Shown piece by piece: positions 1 to 8,609 of a DNA stretch of 64,000 bases. The translations under genes and the position numbers were made by a program. This stretch comes from Yersinia rohdei ATCC 43380. Lineage in GTDB: Bacteria; Pseudomonadota; Gammaproteobacteria; Enterobacterales; Enterobacteriaceae. The DNA lies in NCBI RefSeq assembly GCF_000173775.1, contig NZ_ACCD01000020.1:1-64000 (forward strand), in the 5' to 3' direction. Numbering within the stretch: position 1 is the first letter of the stretch; each line of letters opens with the position of its first letter. A model generated the notes under the pieces. The model was not told the DNA's origin. It saw only the letters and a program-made list of their open reading frames with translations, and made no database searches.

Positions 1-154
1 CCTAACTGCTTAACAAAACTGTCTTGGTAAGCGGGGCGCATCATATCAAATGAAGCGCCGCTGTAAAGACTTGAAATGAAAAAAATAATTTGTTCGATGT
101 TTTTTTGTTCGTGCCGCTGATTATATGGGCAAAAAATACCGGTTTATTGTGTAC

Positions 155-1003
155 TTATAAAATAACGGTACGATTACCATAGACAAAAACACGTTGTGCC
201 AAAACACGATAGAGAGCACGGCTGAGCACATTTTTCTCTACATCACGGCCCGCTCGCATCATATCTTCTGCGGTATAAGAATGATCGACATTAATCACAT
301 CCTGCATAATGATTGGGCCTTCATCCAAACTATCATTGACGTAGTGAGCGGTAGCTCCAATGATTTTAACCCCACGTTCATAAGCCTGGTGATAAGGTCT
401 GGCACCAATAAATGCGGGCAAGAATGAATGGTGGATATTAATAATCTGATAGGGGAAACGTTGCACAAAGGCCGGTGTCAGAACGCGCATATATTTTGCC
501 AACACCACATAATCTGGTTGGTATTGCTCAATTTGTTCAACTAAACGTTGATCATGTTGTTCGCGGGTCAGACCTTCATGACTAATTAGATGGAATGGGA
601 TATCAAAGCGCTCAACCAAATTCTGTAGCGCATCGTGATTACCAATAACCGCCGCAATTTCGACATCCAAGCCGCCATATGCGCTTTTCATTAATAAATC
701 ACCCAGACAATGGGCTTCTTTAGTTACCATAATAACAATACGACGACGCCCCGCGGTATGTAATTCCCGATGGGTTCCTTCAGGTAACGCATCGTCCAAA
801 TCCGCTAACAGGGTGGTATCGTTAAAAATCCCTTCCAGTTCTGTACGCATAAAAAAGCGGCCAGTCAGATGGTCAACAAATTCGTTATTTTGCACAATAT
901 TCAATTGGTGCTTGTAACAAATATTGGTGATTTTAGCGATTAAGCCTTTGGCATCAGGGCAAATAGTCCGTAGAACTTTTTTTTGTACATTCTGGTGTGG
1001 CAT
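155..1003 (-). CDS. purU: Formyltetrahydrofolate deformylase
   Basis: Hydrolyses 10-formyl-tetrahydrofolate to formate and tetrahydrofolate, balancing one-carbon pools and feeding formate to PurT-type purine synthesis; cytoplasmic. The 282 residues match E. coli PurU in length (280). An N-terminal ACT regulatory domain (about residues 8-85, with TICPDAKGLIAKI) is followed by a formyltransferase fold (about 90-275) carrying the INIHHSFLPAF segment (catalytic Asn/His) and the GATAHYV...LDEGPII segment (catalytic Asp). The ATG has AGGA about 12 nt upstream. ychJ lies just upstream on the same strand, as in E. coli. Near-certain by similarity. Confidence 0.97.
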   Translation of the reverse strand: MPHQNVQKKVLRTICPDAKGLIAKITNICYKHQLNIVQNNEFVDHLTGRFFMRTELEGIFNDTTLLADLDDALPEGTHRELHTAGRRRIVIMVTKEAHCLGDLLMKSAYGGLDVEIAAVIGNHDALQNLVERFDIPFHLISHEGLTREQHDQRLVEQIEQYQPDYVVLAKYMRVLTPAFVQRFPYQIINIHHSFLPAFIGARPYHQAYERGVKIIGATAHYVNDSLDEGPIIMQDVINVDHSYTAEDMMRAGRDVEKNVLSRALYRVLAQRVFVYGNRTVIL

Positions 1004-1084
1004 AAGATGGAAAATCCTGTCTTAACATGACTCGATGTTATGTAAATGTCTGATGCTAGGGTCAGTAATAGAACGATTTTACTG

Positions 1085-1549
1085 TTAATGTCCGCAGCAT
1101 TTCTTATATTTTTTCCCCGAACCACAAGGGCATATTTCATTTCTACCGATGGTTGGCCGGACTCCATCAATATAGTACCAGTGTTCATTTAGACGAAGGA
1201 AGCGTGAACGTTCATGCATTGCGCTTATTTGAGCATTATTGGTATCAGCAAAACGGGCAATGAACTCAACAAAGGCTTCATTATTATGGGCACCCGTAGT
1301 CTCGGCAATAACGGTTAATCCCAACCAGTTGGTATGAGTAAAACTCTGAACTATCCCCTCACGCCATTCCTGTGCATTACAGTCGGGATGCCAAGTTTTA
1401 ATGAGATAATCAGCATCTTTTTTTACGTAGGCGCTATAGCGAGAACGCATCAATATTGCTGGTTTAGACGCAATTTTAGCACCCAAGATGTAAGGTTCAC
1501 AGCATGCCGGGTATTCAAGTAGGCTGCCGCATGGACACTGTTCTGACAA
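1085..1549 (-). CDS. ychJ: YchJ family SEC-C motif protein
   Basis: Small protein of unknown biochemical role with two cysteine-rich zinc-binding (SEC-C-like) motifs: CPCGS..YPACC at residues 5-19 and the classic [13 protein letters not shown] at the C terminus. An NTF2-like fold lies between them in this family. I choose a TTG start at 1549 rather than the ATG 42 nt upstream: it has GGAG about 7 nt before it and gives MSEQCPCGS..., 154 residues, matching E. coli YchJ (152). The longer reading (to 1591) adds 14 residues unlike the family. Same strand as purU, 81 bp upstream of it. Function unknown; family assignment sure, start fairly sure. Confidence 0.92.
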   Translation of the reverse strand: MSEQCPCGSLLEYPACCEPYILGAKIASKPAILMRSRYSAYVKKDADYLIKTWHPDCNAQEWREGIVQSFTHTNWLGLTVIAETTGAHNNEAFVEFIARFADTNNAQISAMHERSRFLRLNEHWYYIDGVRPTIGRNEICPCGSGKKYKKCCGH

Positions 1550-1717
1550 AATTTCTCCGAAACTACAAATAATGCCGTGAATTCTGCGCATGGACGTTAG
1601 CGGTAGATCAAGGCGGGTAAAATAGAATTGTAACGGCTAGGGTTACTATCTTACCTAATGATGTGCTGAGGTTCAAAGTTGATCATCTCGCAAAAGATTA
1701 ATGGCAGTAAAAAGATT

Positions 1718-1733
1718 TGTGATGTTCGTCACA
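1718..1733. promoter_or_regulatory. Predicted CRP-cAMP site 1
   Basis: TGTGA-N6-TCACA with both half-sites perfect, spacer TGTTCG, flanked by T and A runs. It lies 58 bp (centre to centre) upstream of a second perfect site and upstream of the 23-codon ORF at 1822. CRP use is inferred from the match only. Confidence 0.7.
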
Positions 1734-1775
1734 AAAAAACTTGACCACCGTTTCATTCTAGCGTAACTTTGCAAC

Positions 1776-1791
1776 TGTGATGTGTGTCACA
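1776..1791. promoter_or_regulatory. Predicted CRP-cAMP site 2
   Basis: A second TGTGA-N6-TCACA match with perfect half-sites (spacer TGTGTG), 30 bp before the start codon of the small ORF at 1822. A possible promoter between the sites is TTGACC (1741) and TAACTT (1764) with 17-bp spacing, which would place this site over the transcription start. The pair could therefore activate from site 1 and repress from site 2. That arrangement is inference. Confidence 0.7.
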
Positions 1792-1821
1792 TAAAAATAA
1801 AGATATTTACAGGAGCAACCC

Positions 1822-1893
1822 ATGAAACTGATCAATAAAGTTATCGCAATGTTCGAAAAAATGAGTGTCTCATTTGGCACCATCAACGGCTAA
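1822..1893 (+). CDS. Candidate 23-residue small protein
   Basis: ATG preceded by AGGAG at 1811-1815 (6-nt spacing) and 23 codons to TAA. The peptide begins MKLINKVIAMFEKM and ends SFGTING; its first half can form an amphipathic helix (Lys/Glu against Ile/Val/Met/Phe). It follows two perfect CRP sites in the otherwise empty gap between ychJ and the GNAT gene. I do not recognise it. It may be a small membrane-associated peptide, a leader peptide, or the coding part of a dual-function small RNA ending near the weak hairpin at 2087-2106. Coding status rests on the Shine-Dalgarno and context only. Confidence 0.5.
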   Translation: MKLINKVIAMFEKMSVSFGTING

Positions 1894-2086
1894 TTGTTTT
1901 ACCGTTAACCCTAAAGCTTTCATAATATTCTGGTCTAAATTGTATTTATAGGTAATGGCACTGCGCGCTAAAGAAGACGACAGTAAGGCAAATGCATAAT
2001 ATACTATTCGTGATAGATCGAATTTGTTATTATAAGAAGACATTTTGTCTTTAAATTTTACTTAATCCAGAATATTTACTTTGAGT

Positions 2087-2106
2087 AGCCGCCCATTAAG
2101 GTGGCT
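2087..2106 (+). terminator. Weak terminator-like hairpin
   Basis: AGCCGCC/GGTGGCT stem (one G-U pair) with a six-base loop, followed by ATTTTG. It could end a transcript covering the 1822 ORF. Low stem stability and a short T run keep confidence modest. Confidence 0.4.
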
Positions 2107-2202
2107 ATTTTGCATTTAATCTGCAGTGGAAATATTGAAATTGAGCAGCAGTGATAATAAATCAATTGCCTATTTATTATATATATTGTCACTGAATCTG
2201 GG

Positions 2203-2664
2203 CTAGGGCTTTAACAATTTCATCATATAGACACTCAGTGGGTCATATTGATAATGGCCATATTCAGATATGAAATCAAAACCCAACCGCTGATACAGCT
2301 TTATTGCTTCAGGTTGGTAAATTCCCGTTTCAAGATAAATATGCTTTAAATTTAAAGCTTTGGCTTTTTCTAATAGCGCCATCATCAGTAATGTTGCAAT
2401 CCCTCGTCCGCGGTAATCTGCACAGACAAAGACGCGTTTGACTTCTGGAAAGGGGGTTTCAGGTAGCGCCAGAATCGCGCATCCGACAATATTGCTCTCC
2501 AGTTTCGCAATATAAATATATGTTGTTATTTGTTTCAATTTATCAATAGATTCTGCATGATTGCTCTGTGTTGGGTACAGTGCTGCTTGGTACGCATCTA
2601 ATTGAGTAATTAATGTAATAAGTTCAGGAAGAAACCGATCCGTTTGGCATATTTCAATATTCAT
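2203..2664 (-). CDS. GNAT family N-acetyltransferase
   Basis: Probable acetyl-CoA-dependent N-acyltransferase of unknown substrate. The 153-residue reading shows GNAT signatures: beta-strand 4 with VKRVFVCADYRGRGIATLL (the Q/RxxGxG/A acetyl-CoA loop, about residues 80-98), then LETGIYQPEAIKLYQRLGF (motif B, YxxxGF). I choose the second in-frame ATG because AAGGA lies 7 nt upstream; the first ATG (2685) has none. Stand-alone, convergent with the small ORF at 1822 and divergent from rssA. Not part of the E. coli order here, so accessory or relocated. Family certain, substrate unknown. Confidence 0.88.
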   Translation of the reverse strand: MNIEICQTDRFLPELITLITQLDAYQAALYPTQSNHAESIDKLKQITTYIYIAKLESNIVGCAILALPETPFPEVKRVFVCADYRGRGIATLLMMALLEKAKALNLKHIYLETGIYQPEAIKLYQRLGFDFISEYGHYQYDPLSVYMMKLLKP

Positions 2665-2920
2665 TGTATATCCTTCTCTGCTCAAGCTATATCTTAGTCA
2701 TGAATTGTAAAATCTTTGTATCAATTTGCCAGAAGAGCAAATATTCACTATAGTTATAAAAGTAAACCTGCGAAGTAAAAGGATAAATATAGGTTTTACT
2801 CCTGAGTTGCAGGACAATGGGTACCAGTTAAATTAAATATCAATACGTTGCCTATGTAACATGGCCCTTGTTCAATAAGTTATAAAAAGTGCCAAATCAG
2901 TTGAAAATGGATGAAATACA

Positions 2921-3820
2921 ATGAGACAGGTCAAAGTTGGATTGGCACTGGGGGCTGGTGCGGCGAAGGGATGGGCCCATATTGGTGTTATTAATGCATT
3001 AAAAAATATGGGTGTGAAGATTGATGTGGTTGCGGGATGTTCGGTGGGTTCATTGGTCGGTGCAGCTTACGCCAGTGATCACTTAGAGGCAATGGAGCGC
3101 TGGGTTCGATCATTTACCTACTGGGATGTGATTCGGTTGATGGATTTTTCCTGGCGTCGTGGTGGATTACTCCGTGGGGAACGGGTATTTACTGCGGTGA
3201 ATAACCTTATAGAAGTGAAAGATATCGCAGAATGTACGCTACCTTTCGGCTCAGTCGTGACAAACTTAACCACTGGACGCGAGTTATGGCTAACAGAGGG
3301 GGATATAAAGCAGGCTATTAGGGCATCATGCAGCATGCCTGGGTTATTTTCGCCGGTGTGGTTTGGTGGTTCTTGGCTGGTTGATGGTGCTGTTGTTAAT
3401 CCGGTTCCCGTCTCTCTGGCCAGGGCTATGGGGGCTGATATTGTTATTGCTGTTGATTTGCAACATGACGCACATCTGATTCGGCAAGATATGTTGTCCG
3501 CGCAAATGCCTGTTGCAGACACTACCACTGAACTTCCTGATAGTTGGTCTCACCGCTTAAAGGCACGAATAGCAAATATGTCGACCAATCCTGCCAAAAA
3601 AGTCCCCAGCGCAATGGAAATAATGTCTACGTCAATACAAGTCTTAGAGAACCGCTTAAAACGTAATCGGATGGCGGGTGATCCTCCTGATGTGCTGATT
3701 CAACCTTATTGTCCGCAAATATCCATGTTGGATTTTCATCGCGCAGATGAGGCCATTGCTGCCGGGCTGTTGGCCGTAGAGAAAAATACCGAACAATTAC
3801 GCCATCTGTTAAAGCCTTGA
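2921..3820 (+). CDS. rssA: Patatin-like phospholipase family protein RssA
   Basis: Patatin-fold putative serine hydrolase, 299 residues, E. coli RssA length. It shows the oxyanion/glycine motif GLALGAGAAKGWAHIG (residues 7-22), the nucleophile elbow GCSVG (about 39-43, Ser the nucleophile) and the catalytic dyad Asp in DGAVVNPVP (about 155). Substrate and role unknown; it sits directly upstream of rssB in this and other enterobacteria, 106 bp apart, and is probably co-transcribed. Assignment is strong by motif and synteny. Confidence 0.95.
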   Translation: MRQVKVGLALGAGAAKGWAHIGVINALKNMGVKIDVVAGCSVGSLVGAAYASDHLEAMERWVRSFTYWDVIRLMDFSWRRGGLLRGERVFTAVNNLIEVKDIAECTLPFGSVVTNLTTGRELWLTEGDIKQAIRASCSMPGLFSPVWFGGSWLVDGAVVNPVPVSLARAMGADIVIAVDLQHDAHLIRQDMLSAQMPVADTTTELPDSWSHRLKARIANMSTNPAKKVPSAMEIMSTSIQVLENRLKRNRMAGDPPDVLIQPYCPQISMLDFHRADEAIAAGLLAVEKNTEQLRHLLKP

Positions 3821-3926
3821 TAAGGTGTATACAGGTGTATCTAAAATAGCGAATGACAATTTCTGACAAGCAGAAATAATCATTTTGGGCCACTATTATC
3901 GTTAAGGTGAGCAAGAGAAGCAGTAC

Positions 3927-4943
3927 ATGGAAAAACCACTAGCAGGTAAAAGTATTTTAGTTATTGAGGACGAAACTGTTTTTCGCTCAGTAATCACGGG
4001 ATTCTTAGAATCGCTCGGCGCTGCGGTTTACCAGGCCGGTAATGGGCTGGAGGCGTTAGCCCAGCTGAAAATTCAGACTCCGGATCTGATTCTTTGCGAT
4101 CTTGCCATGCCGAAAATGGGCGGAATTGAGTTCGTTGAGCATTTACTCATTCAAGGGGTGAAAATCCCAGTTTTAGTGATATCTGGCACAGACAAAATGG
4201 CTGATATTGCGAAAGTTTTGCGTCTGGGGGTTAAGGACGTATTGCTAAAACCGATTGTGGATTTAAATCGCTTACGTGAAGCGGTGCTTGCTTGTCTCTA
4301 TCCTGTGCTATTTACCTCTCATGCTATTGAAGAGACAGAGCTTATACAGGATTGGGATGCTCTACGTAAAAATCCTTATGAGGCAGCCAAATTGCTAAAA
4401 CAGCTGCAACCGCCCGCACAACAAACCATTGCTCACTGTCGAGTCAATTACCGGCAATTAACCATGGTTGAGAAGCCGGGACTGGTGCTTGATATTGCCG
4501 CATTATCAGATAAAGATTTGGCATTTTACTGTTTAGATGTGACGCGAGCTGGGGATAATGGTGTTTTAGCGGCCTTACTATTGCGCGTGTTATTTAACGG
4601 GATTCTACAAGAGCATTTAGCTCATCAGAAACACCGCTTGCCGCAAATGTCATCTTTGCTCGAACAGGTAAATAAGCTATTGAGGCGAACTCACCTTGAT
4701 GGCCAGTTTCCGTTACTGGTTGGTTACTATCACGTGGAGTATCAGAATTTAATTTTGGTTTCTGCTGGTTTGCATGCGAACGTAAATGCCGGTAAGAACC
4801 AAATTCAGCTCAGTAATGGTGTACCTTTAGGAACATTAAAAACAACGCATTTAAATCAAATTAGCCAACGCTGCGAAGCATGGCAGTGCCAGGTATGGGG
4901 GGGAGGGAGCCGTTTACGTTTGATGCTTTCAGCTGATGAGTAG
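3927..4943 (+). CDS. rssB: RpoS adaptor / response regulator RssB
   Basis: Adaptor that delivers the stationary-phase sigma factor RpoS to the ClpXP protease. Residues 8-125 form a receiver domain with the acidic pair EDE, the phospho-acceptor Asp in LILCDLAMPKMGG and the conserved Lys in LLKPIVD. The C-terminal part (about 140-338) is the degenerate PP2C-like effector domain typical of RssB, with no metal ligands obvious. Length 338 (E. coli 337). In E. coli galU and hns follow; here galU is missing and about 1.2 kb of decayed sequence separates rssB from hns. Confidence 0.96.
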   Translation: MEKPLAGKSILVIEDETVFRSVITGFLESLGAAVYQAGNGLEALAQLKIQTPDLILCDLAMPKMGGIEFVEHLLIQGVKIPVLVISGTDKMADIAKVLRLGVKDVLLKPIVDLNRLREAVLACLYPVLFTSHAIEETELIQDWDALRKNPYEAAKLLKQLQPPAQQTIAHCRVNYRQLTMVEKPGLVLDIAALSDKDLAFYCLDVTRAGDNGVLAALLLRVLFNGILQEHLAHQKHRLPQMSSLLEQVNKLLRRTHLDGQFPLLVGYYHVEYQNLILVSAGLHANVNAGKNQIQLSNGVPLGTLKTTHLNQISQRCEAWQCQVWGGGSRLRLMLSADE

Positions 4944-6162
4944 CTCAATACAAAGTCAATCAGAGCATAAATAGTGCAAATCATTAATTTCTACTCTCTA
5001 TTATTTACTGCCTCTTTCACTTCAACATAAATTTCTTGTTAACGAGCTTGCCATATAGAACTGATTCTTATCACCTTAAGTGTACGAGAAGCTAATATAT
5101 AGCCTCGGTTGATATACTTTTCGTTATATCTGAAAATCATAGGGTTATCATTTGCCGTCAGTGAGATAAAGCTAATCAGTATTAGCTAATGTTAACCCTT
5201 GATAATGGGCCTGTGCCCTTTATCGGGCTTAGCCGGGGATATGAGTGAATGAAGGCAACAAGTACTCAGTATGGGTTATGAGGTGTTATATAAGCTGAAT
5301 TTAATTCGTACCGCCGAGAGCGATAGCTATCATCTCCCATTGATGCTGATAGTCGAGCAAATCAATAATTATCAGAGGCATAAATTGGTCTAATTTATTC
5401 AAGATCATTTTTCTAATAACTTGCGGAAAATGTTTATTCTGAAGAGGCAGTTAAATCTAATTTAGATGGCAGAGAAGAGGTCGTCCGTCGGATCCTGGTG
5501 AGGTTACTGTGAAGAACAGGATCCAATACATACTTATTTTCAGAGGGAATGGATGAGACTTGATGAATGCATGGGGTAGGAATGCTCTAAGATTAACGGG
5601 ACGAAAAACATCAGTATTACTTGGTTCTGATGTCTTAGTTATTTACGATGAATCGCAGACTGTAGAGCTTCTGATTTTGACAGCAACATGTCTTGGCTAA
5701 AACTCGATTATTTTTGATGGGGGTAATGTTTACTATCACGAAGGTCTAAATAGCGAGGATACAATTATTACAAAACAGGCGGTGGTGTTCGATGAGTCAG
5801 ATGTGATAAGTGATGAAAATGGTTTTATCTGCCGATTGCAGCAGTAAATTAGTTTCTACTTAGTGCCCAACTCTCACCAGGAAAGGATTTCGCACCTGAA
5901 GTTTATTGTCAAAATTTCACTTATATCACAAAAAAATGTGTTGATTCCACCACGGGAATTATACCGATTATTGTGCTGTTATAAATAAGCAGAGTATTCT
6001 TATATATTTACAATCAGTGCTATTACAGAGAGTTATTTATAGAAAATGATATGTTCAAGTTGACTCGTGTTCATCAACTGTTGGTCGTTGATTGAGCATG
6101 GTAATTCTTCGTGATGTGCCACAAATTCTAACGATGATTAGCTATCTGGAGAGACATAAAAA
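4944..6162. other. 1.2-kb decayed region between rssB and hns
   Basis: No intact gene. E. coli carries galU here; I see no galU remnant. Two short stretches look like former coding sequence: 5271-5393 (+), an ATG-started 40-residue reading with GYEVLYKLNLIRTAES, and 5563-5847 (+), interrupted by a stop (listed separately). The rest is AT-rich with many stops. Loss or relocation of galU and insertion/decay of foreign DNA is the likely history, inferred from gene order. Confidence 0.5.
5563..5847 (+). pseudogene. Small ORF interrupted by in-frame TAA
   Basis: One reading frame runs from ATG 5563 to TAA 5845-5847 with a single internal TAA at 5698-5700: 45 codons, stop, 48 codons. Both halves have protein-like composition (first half VLLGSDVLVIYDESQTVEL; second half IIFDGGNVYYHEGLNSE). 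The two flanking pieces being in the same frame argues for one former gene killed by a nonsense change rather than chance. No Shine-Dalgarno at a good distance and no family recognised. Could also be chance. Confidence 0.4.
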
Positions 6163-6190
6163 AATACCCCCCATATAATAGGAGGGTATT
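6163..6190. terminator. Rho-independent terminator of hns
   Basis: AATACCCCCC / GGAGGGTATT stem with an eight-base loop; on the minus strand it is followed by a U-rich tract (TTTTTTTATG on that strand), 30 bp after the hns stop. Confidence 0.85.
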
Positions 6191-6220
6191 CTTATCAAAA
6201 TAGTAAATTAACTATTTTGA

Positions 6221-6631
6221 TTACAGCAGGAAATCATCCAGTGATTTACCTTGCTCTTCAATGGCTTTCTTAATCACTGCTGGAGTACGGCCTTGGCCTG
6301 TCCAGGTTTTCACATCGCCATTTTCGTCTGTGTACTGATATTTAGCAGGGCGCGCAGCACGTTTTGATTTACCAGTAGCAGCTTTAGCAGCCGCCATAGT
6401 ATTCAACAGTTCATTTGGGTCAATACCGTCGGCAATAAGCATTTCACGGTATTGCTGTAATTTACGTGTGCGTTCTTCAATTTCTGCTTGTGCTTGGGAG
6501 TCTTCTTCGCGGCGTTCGTTAACGACCACTTCAAGTTTCTCAAGCATCTCTTCTAATGTTTCAAGAGTGCATTCACGCGCTTGTGCACGCAGAGTACGGA
6601 TGTTGTTCAGAATTTTTAACGCTTCGCTCAT
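6221..6631 (-). CDS. hns: Nucleoid-associated silencer H-NS
   Basis: Global DNA-binding protein that silences AT-rich and horizontally acquired DNA and forms nucleoprotein filaments. 136 residues (E. coli 137). Residues 1-65 are the oligomerising coiled coil ([16 protein letters not shown]...), then a linker, then the C-terminal domain with the TWTGQGRTP loop whose QGR inserts in the minor groove (about 110-118). It precedes tdk divergently with a long 750-bp gap, as expected for a highly regulated gene. The AT-rich insertions elsewhere in this window are plausible targets. Confidence 0.98.
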   Translation of the reverse strand: MSEALKILNNIRTLRAQARECTLETLEEMLEKLEVVVNERREEDSQAQAEIEERTRKLQQYREMLIADGIDPNELLNTMAAAKAATGKSKRAARPAKYQYTDENGDVKTWTGQGRTPAVIKKAIEEQGKSLDDFLL

Positions 6632-7384
6632 TGTCCTGGTCTCAAATTATAATTAGTGGGGGGGCGTCTGGATAATAATAGAGTGCTATTTTAATTTCTG
6701 CAATAGCCAATTTGATTAGTATACTCGAATTTACGTATTTTATTCGCTAAAAATTGCTGCTTGATACTAATAAGCGATGAGCAGTTGTTATTATCTGAGC
6801 TGTTTTTAACAAGGATGTTCATTTTGCTCCCTAATGCATCCTGTACGCAGGCATGATTTTCTGGCTAAGTTATAAGTTTGCTTTATATCAATAAAGCAAA
6901 AATAGGTTACTTATGCTGTAGTGATGTGCAATAACTGATCGCATAACACATTACATATTGATATAGCAGTAACGAAATATTGAGTAAGAAAAAAGCATAC
7001 CACTTCAGATTTGGCAGTTTATGGCAATATTTGTTATCACTATTTTACCAATTAATCGTGATAACACATTAGTAGTATCATTAATGAACCAATAGTGCGG
7101 TGCTCATATCGAACACAATTGCTTTTTCATCTCCTTGGCTTGGTTAATGTACAAAAAAAACACCGTCTTTGTACCAATATTGTGAAATTGGTCATGTAAT
7201 GTCCCTTATAATAGCGAAATGTTTGACATGAAAATTCTATCAATTTCATTAGCTATATCATTACTTAATATAAAAAACAGTAATATAGCGGAAAGGCTCG
7301 GCTCCCCGTAAAGCGTTAGTTTATGATAAACTGTGGATTCATTGTCACTATGACCATTTATTATACCATTGGAGTTACCGGCCC
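6632..7384. promoter_or_regulatory. Divergent hns-tdk regulatory gap
   Basis: 753 bp without a gene, AT-rich. It must hold the hns and tdk promoters; I cannot place them confidently. A 15-bp palindrome AGTTTATGATAAACT (7318-7332) lies about 50 bp before the tdk ATG and could be an operator. Nothing else stands out. Confidence 0.4.
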
Positions 7385-7984
7385 ATGGCTCAACTTTATT
7401 TTTATTACTCAGCTATGAATGCGGGTAAGTCTACAGCGCTGTTGCAGTCATCTTATAACTACCAAGAGCGTGGCATGCGCACTTTGGTGTTTACCGCCGA
7501 GATTGATAATCGCTTTGCCGTCGGAACTGTCAGTTCACGGATAGGACTGTCTTCAGAAGCTCTTCTATACAATAGTGGCACATCATTATTCTCTATTATC
7601 AGCACAGAGCATCAGGAAAAACCCGTCCATTGTATTTTACTTGATGAATGCCAATTTTTGACCAAAGAACAAGTGCTGGAATTGTGCCAGGTGGTCGATG
7701 AATTGCATATTCCTGTTCTCTGTTATGGCTTGCGTACTGATTTTCTTGGTGAGTTATTTCCCGGCAGTAAATATTTATTATCCTGGGCTGACAAGTTGGT
7801 CGAACTAAAAACGATTTGCCATTGCGGCCGCAAAGCAAATATGGTGCTGCGTTTAGATGCGCAGGGCCTTGCCATGCACGATGGTGAACAGGTGGTGATT
7901 GGCGGCAATGAAAGCTATGTCTCTGTTTGTCGACGTCACTATAAAGAAGCTATTAAAGCAGCTTGTCTTCAGCGGCAGCCATAA
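7385..7984 (+). CDS. tdk: Thymidine kinase
   Basis: Salvage enzyme phosphorylating thymidine to dTMP with ATP. 199 residues, type II (tetrameric, zinc-containing) family. Walker A AMNAGKST at residues 11-18, Walker B/catalytic LLDECQFL about 85-92 (Glu the general base) and the zinc-site cysteines CHCGRK and VCRRH in the C-terminal lasso region. Start ATG follows GGAGTTACCGGCCC. Adjacent to hns in the same order as E. coli. Confidence 0.97.
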   Translation: MAQLYFYYSAMNAGKSTALLQSSYNYQERGMRTLVFTAEIDNRFAVGTVSSRIGLSSEALLYNSGTSLFSIISTEHQEKPVHCILLDECQFLTKEQVLELCQVVDELHIPVLCYGLRTDFLGELFPGSKYLLSWADKLVELKTICHCGRKANMVLRLDAQGLAMHDGEQVVIGGNESYVSVCRRHYKEAIKAACLQRQP

Positions 7985-8558
7985 GCCCCACTATTTTCGG
8001 TTAACTACCTCACGAGCTTTATTATTGCAGTCGTGAGGTAGCTAGCGCCTTATTGTATTGACTCAATATTGTCACCTACCACGTCATTTGTTTCGTTCCT
8101 CGGTAATATCCGCTTTCCTTGACGCCATATTCCAAATTAAACACACCAGCGCCTTATCAGACTGCAGATAAAGTTGATTAGAGGGACAATGGGCCGAAAT
8201 AGGGTTGTAACCACGTAAGCGGCTGGAGCGGTTATAGGTGCCGTAACCTCAGTTGAGTCGAAACTGAAAATATCGGTTTATCTTCAATCTCACAAATACT
8301 TTGTCTAGTTTATTGTCGGCCACGGCTGTGTTGTTCTTATTTATTCCAGTACAAAAGCGATTGAAGCCCGTTTATGTGCATGCCTCGATCCGCCAAATTT
8401 TAGCTGATGGCGTCATGTACGGAGTGTGGCACGTTTATTTAGCTAAAGGAGTGCAGTTGCAAGGGGGATAATTACCGCGCTATCTGAAGGGGCAGGGGAG
8501 GGATGACGGCGGCGATGCACAAATAACGGCGTTCAATGCAGCAATCGGATAAAAGAAA
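7985..8558. other. Intergenic region tdk-adhE with hairpin and ORF remnant
   Basis: 574 bp between convergent genes. An 11-bp perfect inverted repeat (CTACCTCACGA, arms 8005-8015 and 8031-8041) follows tdk without a T run; it may end tdk transcripts. From 8268 to 8471 (+) there are 67 codons without a stop but without a sensible start; the translation contains KPVYVHASIRQIL. This may be a gene remnant, but I recognise no family. Confidence 0.35.
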
Positions 8559-8586
8559 CCCCCGAACAGCGGTTGCCATTCGGGGG
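8559..8586 (-). terminator. Rho-independent terminator of adhE
   Basis: CCCCCGAA/TTCGGGGG perfect 8-bp stem with a 12-base loop; on the minus strand followed by TTTCTTTT, 24 bp after the adhE stop. Confidence 0.9.
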
Positions 8587-8609
8587 TGATATACAGAATC
8601 AGCGAGAAA

